From: Psychrobacillus faecigallinarum | GTDB lineage: Bacteria; Bacillota; Bacilli; Bacillales_A; Planococcaceae | Length of the DNA stretch: 64,000 nt | Reading direction: 5' to 3' | Assembly: GCF_014836595.1 (NCBI RefSeq) | Contig: NZ_JACSQO010000003.1 | Coordinates: 282,905 to 346,904 of the forward strand | Shown here: positions 34,491 to 43,808 of the stretch, piece after piece | Layout: the number at the start of each line of letters is the position of its first letter | Position numbering within the stretch: position 1 is the stretch's first letter | The notes under the pieces: generated by a model | The model's database searches: none | The model's input: the letters and a program-made list of their open reading frames with translations, nothing else | What the model was told of the DNA's origin: nothing | Program-made: the position numbers and the translations under genes

Positions 34491-35243
34491 TTAATTGTCC
34501 ATCGCGGAAACTAATGGCCACATTCTAACCTCCATACTTTTTGAATAATGTAGGACTGGCTCATCGCCTTCCACTTGGATTCCCTGCTCGGAAAGCATGG
34601 TATTTACTCGAATTTCCGCCTCCGCCTGCTGTAATGGCCACTTCCTATGAAGTATGTCACAACGGAGTGGCTCCCCTTTTTTACTTAACGTATATAAGCA
34701 ATAGCGCTCTGTCAGCCACTCCTCAAAACTGCCTTCTTCTGCATAGAATGGTTGGGAGATAGGACGGTAACTGCATTCTAGCTTTGCATTTACACCATGT
34801 CGCCGCTTGCTTGAATATTCGATGGTCGATTGGCTTCTAACTACCTTCATATCTGCATGCATATAAGGTAAATGGTATACCGTTTGGGCCACCTTCACGG
34901 CAAGTAAATTTTCCGCATCCAAACTAAAGAAAAACACGCCTGGCTTTCCATTTATCGTGACATAAGTTCGAACATTCAACTCAGCAAAACGATCGGTCCC
35001 AGGAACTCTTGGTGTTCCACGCAGCCTAATGTTTGTCATATGGAAAGGAACGACGCCAATCCAACCTTTGCCATTAAACGAATCTAAAGGCAGTACGTCA
35101 GGTACGATTTTTCGTAAAACATTTAGATCAATAGGATAATGTACAAACAACAGGTCATTCCATGTCTGGGTCATCGTCCAAGGTAGTTTAGGGAGTGGCC
35201 AGGACCGGTGACTAGCATCCCATTTATCTTTTTTGTCCTCCAT
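34491..35243 (-). CDS. YqjF-like DUF2071 protein
   Basis: A 250-residue DUF2071 (acetoacetate decarboxylase-like fold) protein similar to Bacillus YqjF. Typical segments are MTQTWNDLLFVHYPIDLNVLRKIVP at the N-terminus, FFFSLDAENLLAVKVAQTVYHLPY in the centre and the C-terminal EVRMWPL. YqjF is part of an aromatic-compound-responsive (YodB-linked) set in Bacillus; that link is not shown here. The 22-base spacing to the metallo-hydrolase suggests co-transcription. Confidence 0.87.
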   Translation of the reverse strand: MEDKKDKWDASHRSWPLPKLPWTMTQTWNDLLFVHYPIDLNVLRKIVPDVLPLDSFNGKGWIGVVPFHMTNIRLRGTPRVPGTDRFAELNVRTYVTINGKPGVFFFSLDAENLLAVKVAQTVYHLPYMHADMKVVRSQSTIEYSSKRRHGVNAKLECSYRPISQPFYAEEGSFEEWLTERYCLYTLSKKGEPLRCDILHRKWPLQQAEAEIRVNTMLSEQGIQVEGDEPVLHYSKSMEVRMWPLVSAMDN

Positions 35244-35247
35244 AGCT

Positions 35248-35925
35248 TTACTCCTTTTCTTTTACAATGTCTATTATCTCCATTGGCTGTTTTAACTTAG
35301 GAAATCCGTAGAGTTGATCGCTTACGCTAGACGGTAAAAACCATGTAGCCTGGTAAGGTCTCATCCCCACCTCAATTGCTCCCCTTAGCTCATCGGAACC
35401 CCCATCTCCTATAAATAAACAATGCTTAGGATGCACATTTAGATTGTTGCAGGCAATTAGGTAGATTGCTGGATTTGGTTTACGCTCTCTCACTTGGTAA
35501 GAGAATACTACGTCATCAAAATAAGACGGCAACAAACACTTATTCCAGGCTTCTACCTCCTCTGAAGTACAATTACTAATAAGTCCAATTTTAATATCCA
35601 AGGCTTTAAGATTTTCTATCATTTTTATAATAGATTCATCAATATTCTCAAAGGCGACCGACTTAACAAATACCCTTTGCTCATGTATTATTTTGATGGC
35701 CTGTTCATCAATTGGTAGGCCGTTTTCTTTTAATGTTTCTCTTAAAACAGTAGGATGATCGAGATAAGTTCCGTCCATTCTTTCATTAACTCTCGCATGC
35801 CATTCTCTTTTATAGAGCGATTCCTCCAATCCAAGAGATTCTACAGAGTAGCTTGCTTTCTTACCTCCCTCTTTCCATTCCGTAATAAGTGTCTCAAACA
35901 AATCAAAAAACACCGCTTGAATCAA
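35248..35925 (-). CDS. HAD-family hydrolase
   Basis: A roughly 225-residue haloacid-dehalogenase-type phosphatase. Motif I is FFDLFETLIT (nucleophile Asp, second Asp replaced by Glu after Phe), motif II LISNCTSEE, motif III Lys in RERKPNPAIY, motif IV FIGDGGSDE. Replacement of the acid/base Asp in DxD by Glu occurs in some haloacid-dehalogenase and CbbY-like lines. The frame opens at GTG 35934 overlapping AGGGGTG; the TTG at 35925 is better spaced. First gene of a three-gene unit. Confidence 0.85.
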   Translation of the reverse strand: MIQAVFFDLFETLITEWKEGGKKASYSVESLGLEESLYKREWHARVNERMDGTYLDHPTVLRETLKENGLPIDEQAIKIIHEQRVFVKSVAFENIDESIIKMIENLKALDIKIGLISNCTSEEVEAWNKCLLPSYFDDVVFSYQVRERKPNPAIYLIACNNLNVHPKHCLFIGDGGSDELRGAIEVGMRPYQATWFLPSSVSDQLYGFPKLKQPMEIIDIVKEKE

Positions 35926-36083
35926 AAAGGTCACCCCTAAATTTTGTGAGTTACAGGTAACCTTCTACAGATTATAAGCAAAAACCTTCCTACTGGGAGA
36001 TTTGAGGCCAATTATTTTGAATTTACAATGCATTCCTTTAGGGTATATATATAGTTGATTTAATGAAAAGGAGATGTTACTTA

Positions 36084-37202
36084 ATGGGAAATACTTCTAT
36101 GTTTGATTCATACACATTACCATCTGGCGTTACATTAAAAAATCGAATTTTAATGGCTCCAATGACAACTTATTCATCCGAGAAAAATGGCGATATATCA
36201 GATGACGAACTAATCTATTATGCTCGACGTGCTAAAAGTGGAATCGGGGCAGTTATTACAGCGTGTGCTTATGCAGAGCCACTTGGTGCTGGATTCGAAT
36301 ACTCAATAGGTGCTGAATCTGACGATAGAATTCCTAGTCTGAAAAAGCTAGCAAATGCTATTAAAGACAATGGAGCAAAGGCTATACTACAAATCTTCCA
36401 TGCCGGGCGACAATCGAATTCGAAGGTGTTAAATGGTGAACAGCCTGTATCTGCCAGTGCTGTTGCTGCTCCACGCGACAATGCAGAATTGCCACGCGAA
36501 ATGACAGCAGAAGAAATTGAAAAAACAATTGCTTCTTTTAAAGAAGCAACGCGAAGAGCTATTGAGGCAGGATTTGATGGAGTAGAAATCCATGGGGCGA
36601 ACACTTACTTAATCCACCAGTTCTTCTCTCCACACTCAAATCGTAGAACAGACAAATGGGGCGGAAGCTTAGAAAAGCGCATGAAATTCCCGCTAGCAAT
36701 TGTTGAGGCTGTTCAGACGGCAGCTAAACAGTATTCAACAGAGCCATTCATAATAGGATATCGTTTTTCACCAGAGGAGTATCAGGATCCTGGATTTACA
36801 ATGGAAGATTCTTTGGAGCTTGTACATGTTTTATCTGAGAAAAATCTAGATTATATTCACGTTTCCCTTGGACATTTCTTTGGTTCCTCTAATCGTGATG
36901 AAAACGATACTACTCCACGCATTAAACTTATCCAGGAAGCAATTGGAGACAAAGTTCCTGTAATCGGCGTTGGTACTTTGGAAACTAGAGAGGACGTTGA
37001 AAAAGCATTAGAGGTGACTCCCCTTGTTGCGATTGGGCGTGCACTAGTAACTGACCCTGAATGGTTTTCAAAACTGGAAAAAGGAGAAGACGACACCATC
37101 TTCCCAGCTGTGTATGTAAGCAAAAAAGAGGAACTGGACATTCCAGATCCATTATGGGATAAAATTATGCAGGTTAAAGGTTGGTTTAAGGTTGCAGACT
37201 AA
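36084..37202 (+). CDS. NADH:flavin oxidoreductase, old-yellow-enzyme family
   Basis: A 372-residue FMN-dependent ene-reductase-like TIM barrel. Visible landmarks: LKNRILMAPMTTYSS, QIFHAGRQS, the active-site GVEIHGANTYLIHQFFSPHSNRR and the FMN-phosphate end GVGTLETREDV...VAIGRALVTDPEW. It resembles YqiG/YqjM-type reductases. An upstream ATG at 36063 is itself part of the AAAAGGAG ribosome site, so the ATG at 36084 is preferred. Substrate unknown. Ends at a strong terminator. Confidence 0.92.
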   Translation: MGNTSMFDSYTLPSGVTLKNRILMAPMTTYSSEKNGDISDDELIYYARRAKSGIGAVITACAYAEPLGAGFEYSIGAESDDRIPSLKKLANAIKDNGAKAILQIFHAGRQSNSKVLNGEQPVSASAVAAPRDNAELPREMTAEEIEKTIASFKEATRRAIEAGFDGVEIHGANTYLIHQFFSPHSNRRTDKWGGSLEKRMKFPLAIVEAVQTAAKQYSTEPFIIGYRFSPEEYQDPGFTMEDSLELVHVLSEKNLDYIHVSLGHFFGSSNRDENDTTPRIKLIQEAIGDKVPVIGVGTLETREDVEKALEVTPLVAIGRALVTDPEWFSKLEKGEDDTIFPAVYVSKKEELDIPDPLWDKIMQVKGWFKVAD

Positions 37203-37213
37203 CATTTAAAAAC

Positions 37214-37240
37214 GGCTCCGGAGATTAATTCTCCGGAGCC
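37214..37240. terminator. terminator
   Basis: GGCTCCGGAG / CTCCGGAGCC, a 10-bp perfect GC-rich stem with a seven-base loop, between convergent genes. Confidence 0.85.
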
Positions 37241-37248
37241 ATCATTTA

Positions 37249-38025
37249 TCATCGCATATAAAACAAACCACCGCTAATAATCTCAATACCAACTCGAGCC
37301 GCATACTGCTCCTCGAGCGCCTTTTTCTCCATTTCGTAGCACTCTGGCTTCTCTTCTACACCTTCATAAAAGTATTCAAGTACCTCTAGGCTCTTTCGCC
37401 ATCGTTCTTTTGCTTCTTCCGCCCATGTATGATCGTCGTTAGTAATAACACCGTCAATCACTGCATCTAACCGCTCTAAACCACGTAATGGCTTAATGAT
37501 ATAAGGCAGATTAAATACATTGTCTGGCATAGCCACATCAAAACTAATTTCTTTCATCGAATCGTGGAAATCCTCCCTAACAATTCCAGTCATTAAATTT
37601 AACCCCAAGGAAAAGAGTGTTTCCTTTGTCTGATCACTATAGTAGGTAATCTTATAATTGACCCCTAACCAAGGTGTAAATATGACTTGGGTATCACTTA
37701 CTACCTTTTCATACATATGGACAAATGACCCGAGCTCCTGTGCCGCTCGGAACATTTGGTTAAGCCTGTTCGAACCAAAATGGATTATCTCTCCTTTTAT
37801 ATCCTCTTGCAGCTTCGTTTTGTCTGTAATGAATGTCAGCTGCATAGGACTCGACTCGGCACCAGTTGCTTCTACATATTGCCAATAATACGGTCGATTC
37901 ATAAGCTTTTTATCCATCTCTTCGGTCAATTGAACGACCACGTAATGGTCGCTCTCACTTAATATCGGGCAATTATTTTCTTTAAAAAATTGAAGTAAAA
38001 AATCGTGAACTTGTTTTGGGTACAT
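37249..38025 (-). CDS. yqhG: YqhG family protein
   Basis: A 258-residue protein of the Bacillus YqhG family (DUF-type, function unknown). Characteristic segments are MYPKQVHDFLLQFF at the start and FTPWLGVNYKITYYSDQTKE in the middle, with a charged C-terminal helix. An in-frame ATG lies ten codons upstream at 38055, but AAGGAGGG is spaced for the start at 38025. It directly follows yqhH, as in Bacillus subtilis; there the pair borders the glycine-cleavage operon, which is absent here. Confidence 0.88.
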   Translation of the reverse strand: MYPKQVHDFLLQFFKENNCPILSESDHYVVVQLTEEMDKKLMNRPYYWQYVEATGAESSPMQLTFITDKTKLQEDIKGEIIHFGSNRLNQMFRAAQELGSFVHMYEKVVSDTQVIFTPWLGVNYKITYYSDQTKETLFSLGLNLMTGIVREDFHDSMKEISFDVAMPDNVFNLPYIIKPLRGLERLDAVIDGVITNDDHTWAEEAKERWRKSLEVLEYFYEGVEEKPECYEMEKKALEEQYAARVGIEIISGGLFYMR

Positions 38026-38054
38026 GCATACCCTCCTTCCATACCCTACCTGCA

Positions 38055-39587
38055 CTATATTGTTTTTTTATAAGTCGTTAGAATATCGTCTAGTTTGCCG
38101 ACTACCTTTTCAAATACATCGATTTTGGTGTAAAGCAAATCTAGAATATGCTGCTCAATCGTATCCTGAATAGCCAAATTATAGATGTGGACATCATGCT
38201 CTTGCCCTAATCTATGCACACGCCCAATTCGTTGCTCTAGCTTCATCGGGTTCCAAGGAAGATCATAGTTGATAACATGATGACAAAACTGGAGATTGAT
38301 ACCTTCTCCACCCGATTCGGTTGCTATTAGCACCTGTGCCTGCTCCTTGAACAAATGCTTCATCCAATCACGCTTGTTTTTGTTGAACTTTCCGTTAAAT
38401 AAAACACTTGTAATTCCCTTCGTGCTTAAATACCATTGCAGATAAATTTGACTTGCACGGTATTCCGTAAAAATAATCACCTTGTCATTTGCTTCTGCAA
38501 TAATCTCATAAGCTTTTTCTGCTTTAGAGTTAACTTCAAGAGACATGAGCTTCTGCATCACACTTTGCACATAAGCAACCTCTTCGCGGTTGGTACATTT
38601 CTCCACCATGTTATTAAGTGTTAAACAGGTTGCTTCCTTGCTGCTACACATTTCCTTTTGAAGTGTAATCATAGAAAAAGCACCAGAAAAAACAGAGGAA
38701 ATATTCTTTAAATCGGAAATCATCTCATATGCTTCCTTTTCCTCTTTTGTAAATTCAATTGGAATTATATTCACCTTACGAGTTGTCCATTCAATTCCAG
38801 TATCCTGCCTTCTGTTTCTTACCATTACCTGATTCACCAGTTCCCTTAAATACTCATCATGCTCTAGGCTATGCTTGCTTGCAGAAAAAGACTCCTGGAA
38901 TGTCTCATAATTACCCAAATGACCTGGCTTCAATAGAGAAATGAGATAAAATAATTCAAATACATCGTTTTGAACAGGCGTCGCTGTTAACAGCAAGCAG
39001 AATTTCTTTTTTAACCCTTGAACGAATTCATATATTTTCGTTTTATGATTTTTCAGCTTGTGCGCCTCGTCAATGATGATCATGTCATAATTTTGAGCAT
39101 ATATGAGTTCTTTATGCGGACTTTTTTTGGCTGTATCCATGCTCATAATGACAATGTCATTGTGGTCAAGGGAATAACTCTTTTTGTATGGGATGGCAGG
39201 TATATGAAATTTGAAATTCATCTCTTCCACCCATTGATTAATCAAAGATGCTGGCGCTAGTATTAGAGCCTTTTTAACAAGTCCCCGTACCATATATTCT
39301 TTCAATATTAAGCCTGCCTCAATCGTTTTACCCAGACCTACCTCGTCCGCTAAAATTGCTTTCCCATTCATACGTTCAATAACTGTCTGCGCCACCTCTA
39401 ATTGATGGTTTAAAGCCTGAAGATTTGGCAAATACTTTGGAGACTGAAGTCCCGTAAACTCAGTTATTAAATTATTTTTTACTATGTCATAGCTCATATT
39501 ATAGAGATTCCAATTATCCCATGACTCTTCATTTTCCAATCGTTTCGTTAAGCCTTCCCTCCAGGAAGACGATCTTTCGATCAACAT
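38055..39587 (-). CDS. yqhH: SNF2-family helicase/translocase, YqhH type
   Basis: A 510-residue SWI2/SNF2 ATPase. Helicase motifs are visible: Walker A DEVGLGKTIEAG, DEAH box IIIDEAHKLKN, LTATPVQN, and the C-terminal helicase half with IATESGGEGINLQF and QRIGRVHRLGQ. It may remodel RNA polymerase or DNA-protein complexes like RapA, but YqhH function is not established. An in-frame ATG lies upstream at 39629, but GAGGTG precedes the ATG at 39587. Forms a unit with yqhG (29-base gap). Confidence 0.9.
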   Translation of the reverse strand: MLIERSSSWREGLTKRLENEESWDNWNLYNMSYDIVKNNLITEFTGLQSPKYLPNLQALNHQLEVAQTVIERMNGKAILADEVGLGKTIEAGLILKEYMVRGLVKKALILAPASLINQWVEEMNFKFHIPAIPYKKSYSLDHNDIVIMSMDTAKKSPHKELIYAQNYDMIIIDEAHKLKNHKTKIYEFVQGLKKKFCLLLTATPVQNDVFELFYLISLLKPGHLGNYETFQESFSASKHSLEHDEYLRELVNQVMVRNRRQDTGIEWTTRKVNIIPIEFTKEEKEAYEMISDLKNISSVFSGAFSMITLQKEMCSSKEATCLTLNNMVEKCTNREEVAYVQSVMQKLMSLEVNSKAEKAYEIIAEANDKVIIFTEYRASQIYLQWYLSTKGITSVLFNGKFNKNKRDWMKHLFKEQAQVLIATESGGEGINLQFCHHVINYDLPWNPMKLEQRIGRVHRLGQEHDVHIYNLAIQDTIEQHILDLLYTKIDVFEKVVGKLDDILTTYKKTI

Positions 39588-39692
39588 AAAAAACACCTCA
39601 CAGCAAATCATTTTTCTTAGATTGCCCAAATGTGAGGTGTGTATGATTTATTTTCGAGAATATAAAATATAAAGACTCTCAAAATGGAAAAT

Positions 39693-41387
39693 TCATTCTT
39701 TAAGTAAACTATCTATCGAGTTTTCTCTTCCCTTTAAAGCTTCCCATATTCTATGTACTGTAAAGTTTTGAGCTAAAACGTTAGATCTTTTGGTTATCTC
39801 ATCTGGATATCCAAGTATTTCTAGCAATTTTATAGCATTTCTTGAAATAGAAGGCCCATCATGAATTTTATAATCAAATTGTACTTCTCCACCTTCAACC
39901 TTTTCCCTAAAGTGATAATTATCATATATACTTTCCGCTATTTCGGTCAGCTCGATGTCATGGGTTGCCAACAAATTTATACCTTTATTTAGAGATAGCC
40001 ACTCCATAATGGAGGCCGACGCTGCTATTCGTTCAATAGTGTTTGTCCCTTTTAGAATTTCATCTATAAACGAAATACAAGGTTTTCCTCCAGTTATGAG
40101 GCGAATAATTCGCTGTAATGATTTTATCTCAGCAATAAAATAGCTGTCACCATTCAACACATTATCCTGAACAGCCATAGAAGTTACGATATAACTAGGC
40201 TTCATAGTCCAGCTTTTTGCAATTGCTGTATTGATAGTTTGTGCTAGGATTGCATTAATAGCCACAGCTTTAATATATGTAGACTTCCCAGAAGCATTAG
40301 AGCCTGTGATAAGCGTAGACTTCCTTAAATGAGAAGAATTTAAAACTGGCTTTACTAGAAGAGGATGAGCCATTTTTTCAAATGTAAGTACCTCTTGGTC
40401 TGTAAAAGTAGGTGTACAGTATGTATCTAATGTATTACGGTAATAACTGACTGCTATTGCCGCATCAAGCTTTCCTACTAAAGTCCAAACTTCTTCATAT
40501 TCCTTTTGGTGAGCAGAAATTGTTTTGAAAATCTTATTATAGGAAATAAAATCTAACAAAAAGAGGATACGCACGTATTCTAACAATAAATCAAACTCAC
40601 CACTTCCTCCACTTCCTAAGGTTGCAATCCTGTTAAAGGTAACTACCTTTTTTAAAGGCTGAACACTTTTTTTTAGTCCATCTATATATGGCATTAGCAT
40701 CAAATCTTTAAGAGAAGCTATTCGCTTACCAGCAAATATAATAGCAGCAGCATACCCCACCGAATGAAGGTTATTTTCTATCTTTGTCTTGTTTCGATAA
40801 TAAATGATTCCATTTAAGATCAGTGAGCCTATAAAACTTATTATTCCATATTTAATACTTATAAATAGGAAAAGTAGAGAAGCTATGGGCAGAAGTGCAA
40901 GGATTACGTACATATAAGTTTTTTTTATTTCAATCTCTTTGAAGTCAAAGAAATAGGAAGATGAATTTGTATAGTTTTCTTTGCCAAGATCAGAAAGTAT
41001 TAGAAGTATTTTTTCTCTCAAGTTTACGTTTTCTGTAAATAGTGAATACAATGCTTCATTGCTTTCTTTCTTGTTTGGGTCGATTGCTCGAAGCTCATTA
41101 AATAAGTATTCCTCCCCTACAGATGATTGAGTGTAATTTAGCTTTTTGAAAACCTCATTCATTCCTAAATCAGCCCACGTCAGCTCATCCACACCATCAT
41201 AAACTTTCAATTGTTTTTTCTTATTAAACCAATAGGAGGATATGGAGTTCAAATCTGCTTCTGGCGAGGAAAATATACCAGAAGCCCATTCTTCTCTAAA
41301 CTTCTTTAATTTCTTTCTTTCTCTAGTAAGTAAATGATAAGAAATGAAGGCAATTACCACGATTGCGATAATGAAAAATGTACTCAT
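39693..41387 (-). CDS. membrane-anchored MutS-family ATPase
   Basis: A 564-residue MutS homologue without the mismatch-recognition N-domain. An N-terminal hydrophobic helix (3-20) and two further hydrophobic segments (about 155-197) suggest membrane attachment. The C-terminal ATPase is complete: Walker A TGSNASGKSTY, the Q-loop/Walker B FIDEILKGTNTIER and the ATHDIEL switch. Such proteins are found in many Gram-positive genomes with no proven role. It follows a vWA lipoprotein by 14 bases and is probably co-transcribed with it. Confidence 0.88.
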   Translation of the reverse strand: MSTFFIIAIVVIAFISYHLLTRERKKLKKFREEWASGIFSSPEADLNSISSYWFNKKKQLKVYDGVDELTWADLGMNEVFKKLNYTQSSVGEEYLFNELRAIDPNKKESNEALYSLFTENVNLREKILLILSDLGKENYTNSSSYFFDFKEIEIKKTYMYVILALLPIASLLFLFISIKYGIISFIGSLILNGIIYYRNKTKIENNLHSVGYAAAIIFAGKRIASLKDLMLMPYIDGLKKSVQPLKKVVTFNRIATLGSGGSGEFDLLLEYVRILFLLDFISYNKIFKTISAHQKEYEEVWTLVGKLDAAIAVSYYRNTLDTYCTPTFTDQEVLTFEKMAHPLLVKPVLNSSHLRKSTLITGSNASGKSTYIKAVAINAILAQTINTAIAKSWTMKPSYIVTSMAVQDNVLNGDSYFIAEIKSLQRIIRLITGGKPCISFIDEILKGTNTIERIAASASIMEWLSLNKGINLLATHDIELTEIAESIYDNYHFREKVEGGEVQFDYKIHDGPSISRNAIKLLEILGYPDEITKRSNVLAQNFTVHRIWEALKGRENSIDSLLKE

Positions 41388-41401
41388 TAATAGCCCTCCT
41401 A

Positions 41402-42814
41402 TTAAGACTGTTCAGACCTCAGCTTATTCACTTCATCTGTCCAAGCTTTAATTTTTTGATGGATGCGATTATATTCGTTTTCCACCGTCTGTTTTTTTGA
41501 TTCACTTAAATCATCATTCCACTTGGATAATGTGTCTTTTCGTTCCTGCACCTTAGTTTGTAGTGCTTCTGCTTGTTGTGCTGATATTATTTCTTCCGTT
41601 TCCATCCATGTCACCATTTGACTCAATCGATTCCGTTCATTGGAAATGGCAAAAGAAAGGGAAAGCGAAATCTTACTAATATCATACTGCGCATTAGAAA
41701 TAGCAAAACCATTAGGTGCATTTAATTGAATATAAGACACATCTAAGACACTTGGTATAACCCACTTTTCTTCGATACTTATATTCAATTCGTCGCTATT
41801 TTCAGCAGAAATATATTCTCCTTTTCCCGCTTCAGCTACAGCCTTTAATTGATCTTGACCTTTTTGGTCTACATTAAAGCCAATAATATTTACTTGACGG
41901 TTTTCATTTCCTTTAGCAAACTCTTCGGCCTCTTTAATAGGATCCCCGTCGCATGTCTCTGCTCCGTCACTAACAATATAAACAGTTAATGCACCTTCAT
42001 AATTCTTACTTGCTTCATTTGCTGTTTTTATTGCGGCAGCTAATGGAGTCCATCCTTTTGCCGCGACATCATCAACTACAGGATCAAATTTATCCGTACT
42101 ATAAGACTGCATTGGATAAATCTCATCTACCTTTGTACAAGAAAGCTCTTTATCTTTATCCTCCTGTGTACCTGCATGGCCATAGACAAAAAGAGAAACT
42201 TCACTAGAAGCTCCAATCGTCTTTGCAAAGCGCTTCATAGCAGTTTTTGCTATCCCCATCTTTTGTTTGCCATCTACGGACAATAGCATACTTGAACTTG
42301 CATCGAGTAATAGCATCGACTTTGGTGTAACTTCCTCATTACTTCCACCTGAGATTGTTTCTTTAGTAGGCTCAGGTAAATATGGTTCATTTAAAACGGC
42401 TACATAATTCATCTGTTTATCTAACAGATCACTATACACAGTGCTACCGAAATAATAGAGAAGCATTTTAAAAAATGTTTCCTCATCTTTTATCATGTCC
42501 GTAGTATTTTTAAGCTCTTCTTGTTCATCTAGTGTTAGCTCTCTTGCATCCTTTGGCCAACTGGATGTTTCGTGTTCAAAAGAATAGTCTAGTGAGAACA
42601 AACCTGGCTCAGAATTCTTCCATTCCTCTAAATTTGTCGGAATAATAATTTGTTCAATTGCGAGGAGTTTTTCTTTTTCAATGTTCTCCTCTTCTGTTAC
42701 TATTTTTTGATTGTCATTTATTTTTTTATTTTCTTCACCTGCTTGGGATTCATTCGAGCAAGCTGATAGGAACAATACGAGCAATATAGTTAATAAAGTA
42801 AATAGTCGATTCAT
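41402..42814 (-). CDS. vWA-domain lipoprotein
   Basis: A 470-residue surface lipoprotein with lipobox LFLSACSNES. After a charged linker (20-60), a vWA domain runs from about residue 165 to 345 with MIDAS LDASSSM and partner residues in GWTPLAAAIK and YIVSDGAETC. The C-terminal region (about 350-470) is helical and coiled-coil-like (ERNRLSQMVTWMETEEIISAQQAEAL). Similar to B. subtilis YwmC/YwmD-type and other secreted vWA proteins. Paired with a MutS-like gene. Confidence 0.9.
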   Translation of the reverse strand: MNRLFTLLTILLVLFLSACSNESQAGEENKKINDNQKIVTEEENIEKEKLLAIEQIIIPTNLEEWKNSEPGLFSLDYSFEHETSSWPKDARELTLDEQEELKNTTDMIKDEETFFKMLLYYFGSTVYSDLLDKQMNYVAVLNEPYLPEPTKETISGGSNEEVTPKSMLLLDASSSMLLSVDGKQKMGIAKTAMKRFAKTIGASSEVSLFVYGHAGTQEDKDKELSCTKVDEIYPMQSYSTDKFDPVVDDVAAKGWTPLAAAIKTANEASKNYEGALTVYIVSDGAETCDGDPIKEAEEFAKGNENRQVNIIGFNVDQKGQDQLKAVAEAGKGEYISAENSDELNISIEEKWVIPSVLDVSYIQLNAPNGFAISNAQYDISKISLSLSFAISNERNRLSQMVTWMETEEIISAQQAEALQTKVQERKDTLSKWNDDLSESKKQTVENEYNRIHQKIKAWTDEVNKLRSEQS

Positions 42815-42948
42815 GAAATTCCTCCTTGCTTTTAAACTTACTTATAATTCCATACGTAACATAATGGAAAAATGTTTCATTTAAGAGAAGAAACAACTTT
42901 TATTATTACGGATATAACCTTAAAATTTCTTTTAGAAGAAAAAGGAGG

Positions 42949-42977
42949 TTGCTTTTATTTTTTAAAAATGGTATACT
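42949..42977 (+). promoter_or_regulatory. promoter of tRNA-Ser and the tRNA block
   Basis: TTGCTT (42949-42954), 17-base spacer, TATACT (42972-42977), about 37 bases before tRNA-Ser. Confidence 0.75.
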
Positions 42978-43013
42978 AGTTCTTGTCTTGTTGCTAGTAC
43001 AGTAACATTATAT

Positions 43014-43106
43014 GGAGGAATACCCAAGTTCGGCTGAAGGGATCGGTCTTGAAAACCGACAGGCGGGTCATACCGCGCGGGGGTTCGAATCCCTCTTCCT
43101 CCTCCA
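43014..43106 (+). tRNA. tRNA-Ser (anticodon TGA)
   Basis: 93 nt with acceptor GGAGGAA/TTCCTCC, anticodon loop CTTGAAA, long class-II variable arm, T-loop TTCGAAT and encoded CCA. Confidence 0.96.
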
Positions 43107-43118
43107 TTTTTATTTACG

Positions 43119-43147
43119 TTGTTTGTAAGTGTAAAATATAGTATACT
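43119..43147 (+). promoter_or_regulatory. second promoter within the tRNA block
   Basis: TTGTTT (43119-43124), 17-base spacer, TATACT (43142-43147); it shares the TATACTAGT sequence with the promoter upstream of tRNA-Ser, so fMet-Asp-Phe-Gly can be transcribed separately. Confidence 0.7.
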
Positions 43148-43160
43148 AGTTTATATATTA

Positions 43161-43192
43161 ACACCGATGCAGGCGTTAGCCGAAGCAGGTGT
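43161..43192 (+). other. symmetric hairpin in the leader of tRNA-fMet
   Basis: ACACC/GGTGT and GGC/GCC stems enclose an internal loop GATGCA/GAAGCA and a GTTA tetraloop. It would lie within ten bases of the predicted start of the second tRNA transcript; it has no T-run and may be a processing or stability element. Confidence 0.4.
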
Positions 43193-43242
43193 CTTACTTT
43201 CTTTGAGCGTAGTTGATTTAAATTTCAACTCTTTCTTATTGT

Positions 43243-43319
<77 letters not shown>

Positions 43320-43322
43320 AAT

Positions 43323-43398
43323 GGTCCCGTGGTGTAGCGGTTAACATGCCTGCCTGTCACGCAGGAGATCGCCGGTTCGATCCCGGTCGGGACCGCCA
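43323..43398 (+). tRNA. tRNA-Asp (GTC)
   Basis: 76 nt, acceptor GGTCCCG/CGGGACC with G discriminator, anticodon loop CTGTCAC, T-loop TTCGATC, CCA encoded. Only three bases after tRNA-Met. Confidence 0.96.
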
Positions 43399-43509
43399 TT
43401 TTTTTGTAAGCAAGCAGTTCCTATGCAACTAAGTGATATAACATACATATTTTGTATTATACTTAACTGACTATGAGATACTAAGCTTCGTTTACTTGAT
43501 ACAAATTTA

Positions 43510-43585
43510 GGCTCAGTAGCTCAGTCGGTAGAGCAAAGGACTGAAAATCCTTGTGTCGGCGGTTCGATTCCGTCCTGAGCCACCA
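43510..43585 (+). tRNA. tRNA-Phe (GAA)
   Basis: 76 nt, acceptor GGCTCAG/CTGAGCC with A discriminator, anticodon loop CTGAAAA, CCA encoded. Confidence 0.96.
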
Positions 43586-43600
43586 TTTATGTTTTAATAT

Positions 43601-43671
43601 GCGGGTGTAGTTTAGTGGTAAAACCTCAGCCTTCCAAGCTGATGATGAGAGTTCGATTCTCTTCACCCGCT
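43601..43671 (+). tRNA. tRNA-Gly (TCC), CCA out of register
   Basis: 71 nt, acceptor GCGGGTG/CACCCGC, anticodon loop CTTCCAA, T-stem GAGAG/CTCTT with one G-T pair. The 3' flank reads TTCCA: an extra T separates the discriminator position from CCA, so the CCA end must be added after processing. Confidence 0.94.
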
Positions 43672-43683
43672 TCCAATAAAAAG

Positions 43684-43721
43684 AAGACCTATTGATGCAA
43701 AGATCAATGGGCCTTTTTTTT
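43684..43721 (+). terminator. terminator of the tRNA operon
   Basis: AAGACCTATTGAT / ATCAATGGGCCTT with a six-base loop and an eight-T run. Confidence 0.88.
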
Positions 43722-43808
43722 GTCGTTTCTTTTTCAATTTCTTTCATTCGTTGGAATAATAACTCCTTGTTAGGACAAGATAGTAGGAGAAAATGATGAG
43801 AGGCGGTA

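Noticed and set aside
43481..43747. Minus-strand frame across tRNA-Phe and tRNA-Gly
   Set aside because: It is antisense to two tRNA genes and a terminator; its residues come from tRNA sequence.
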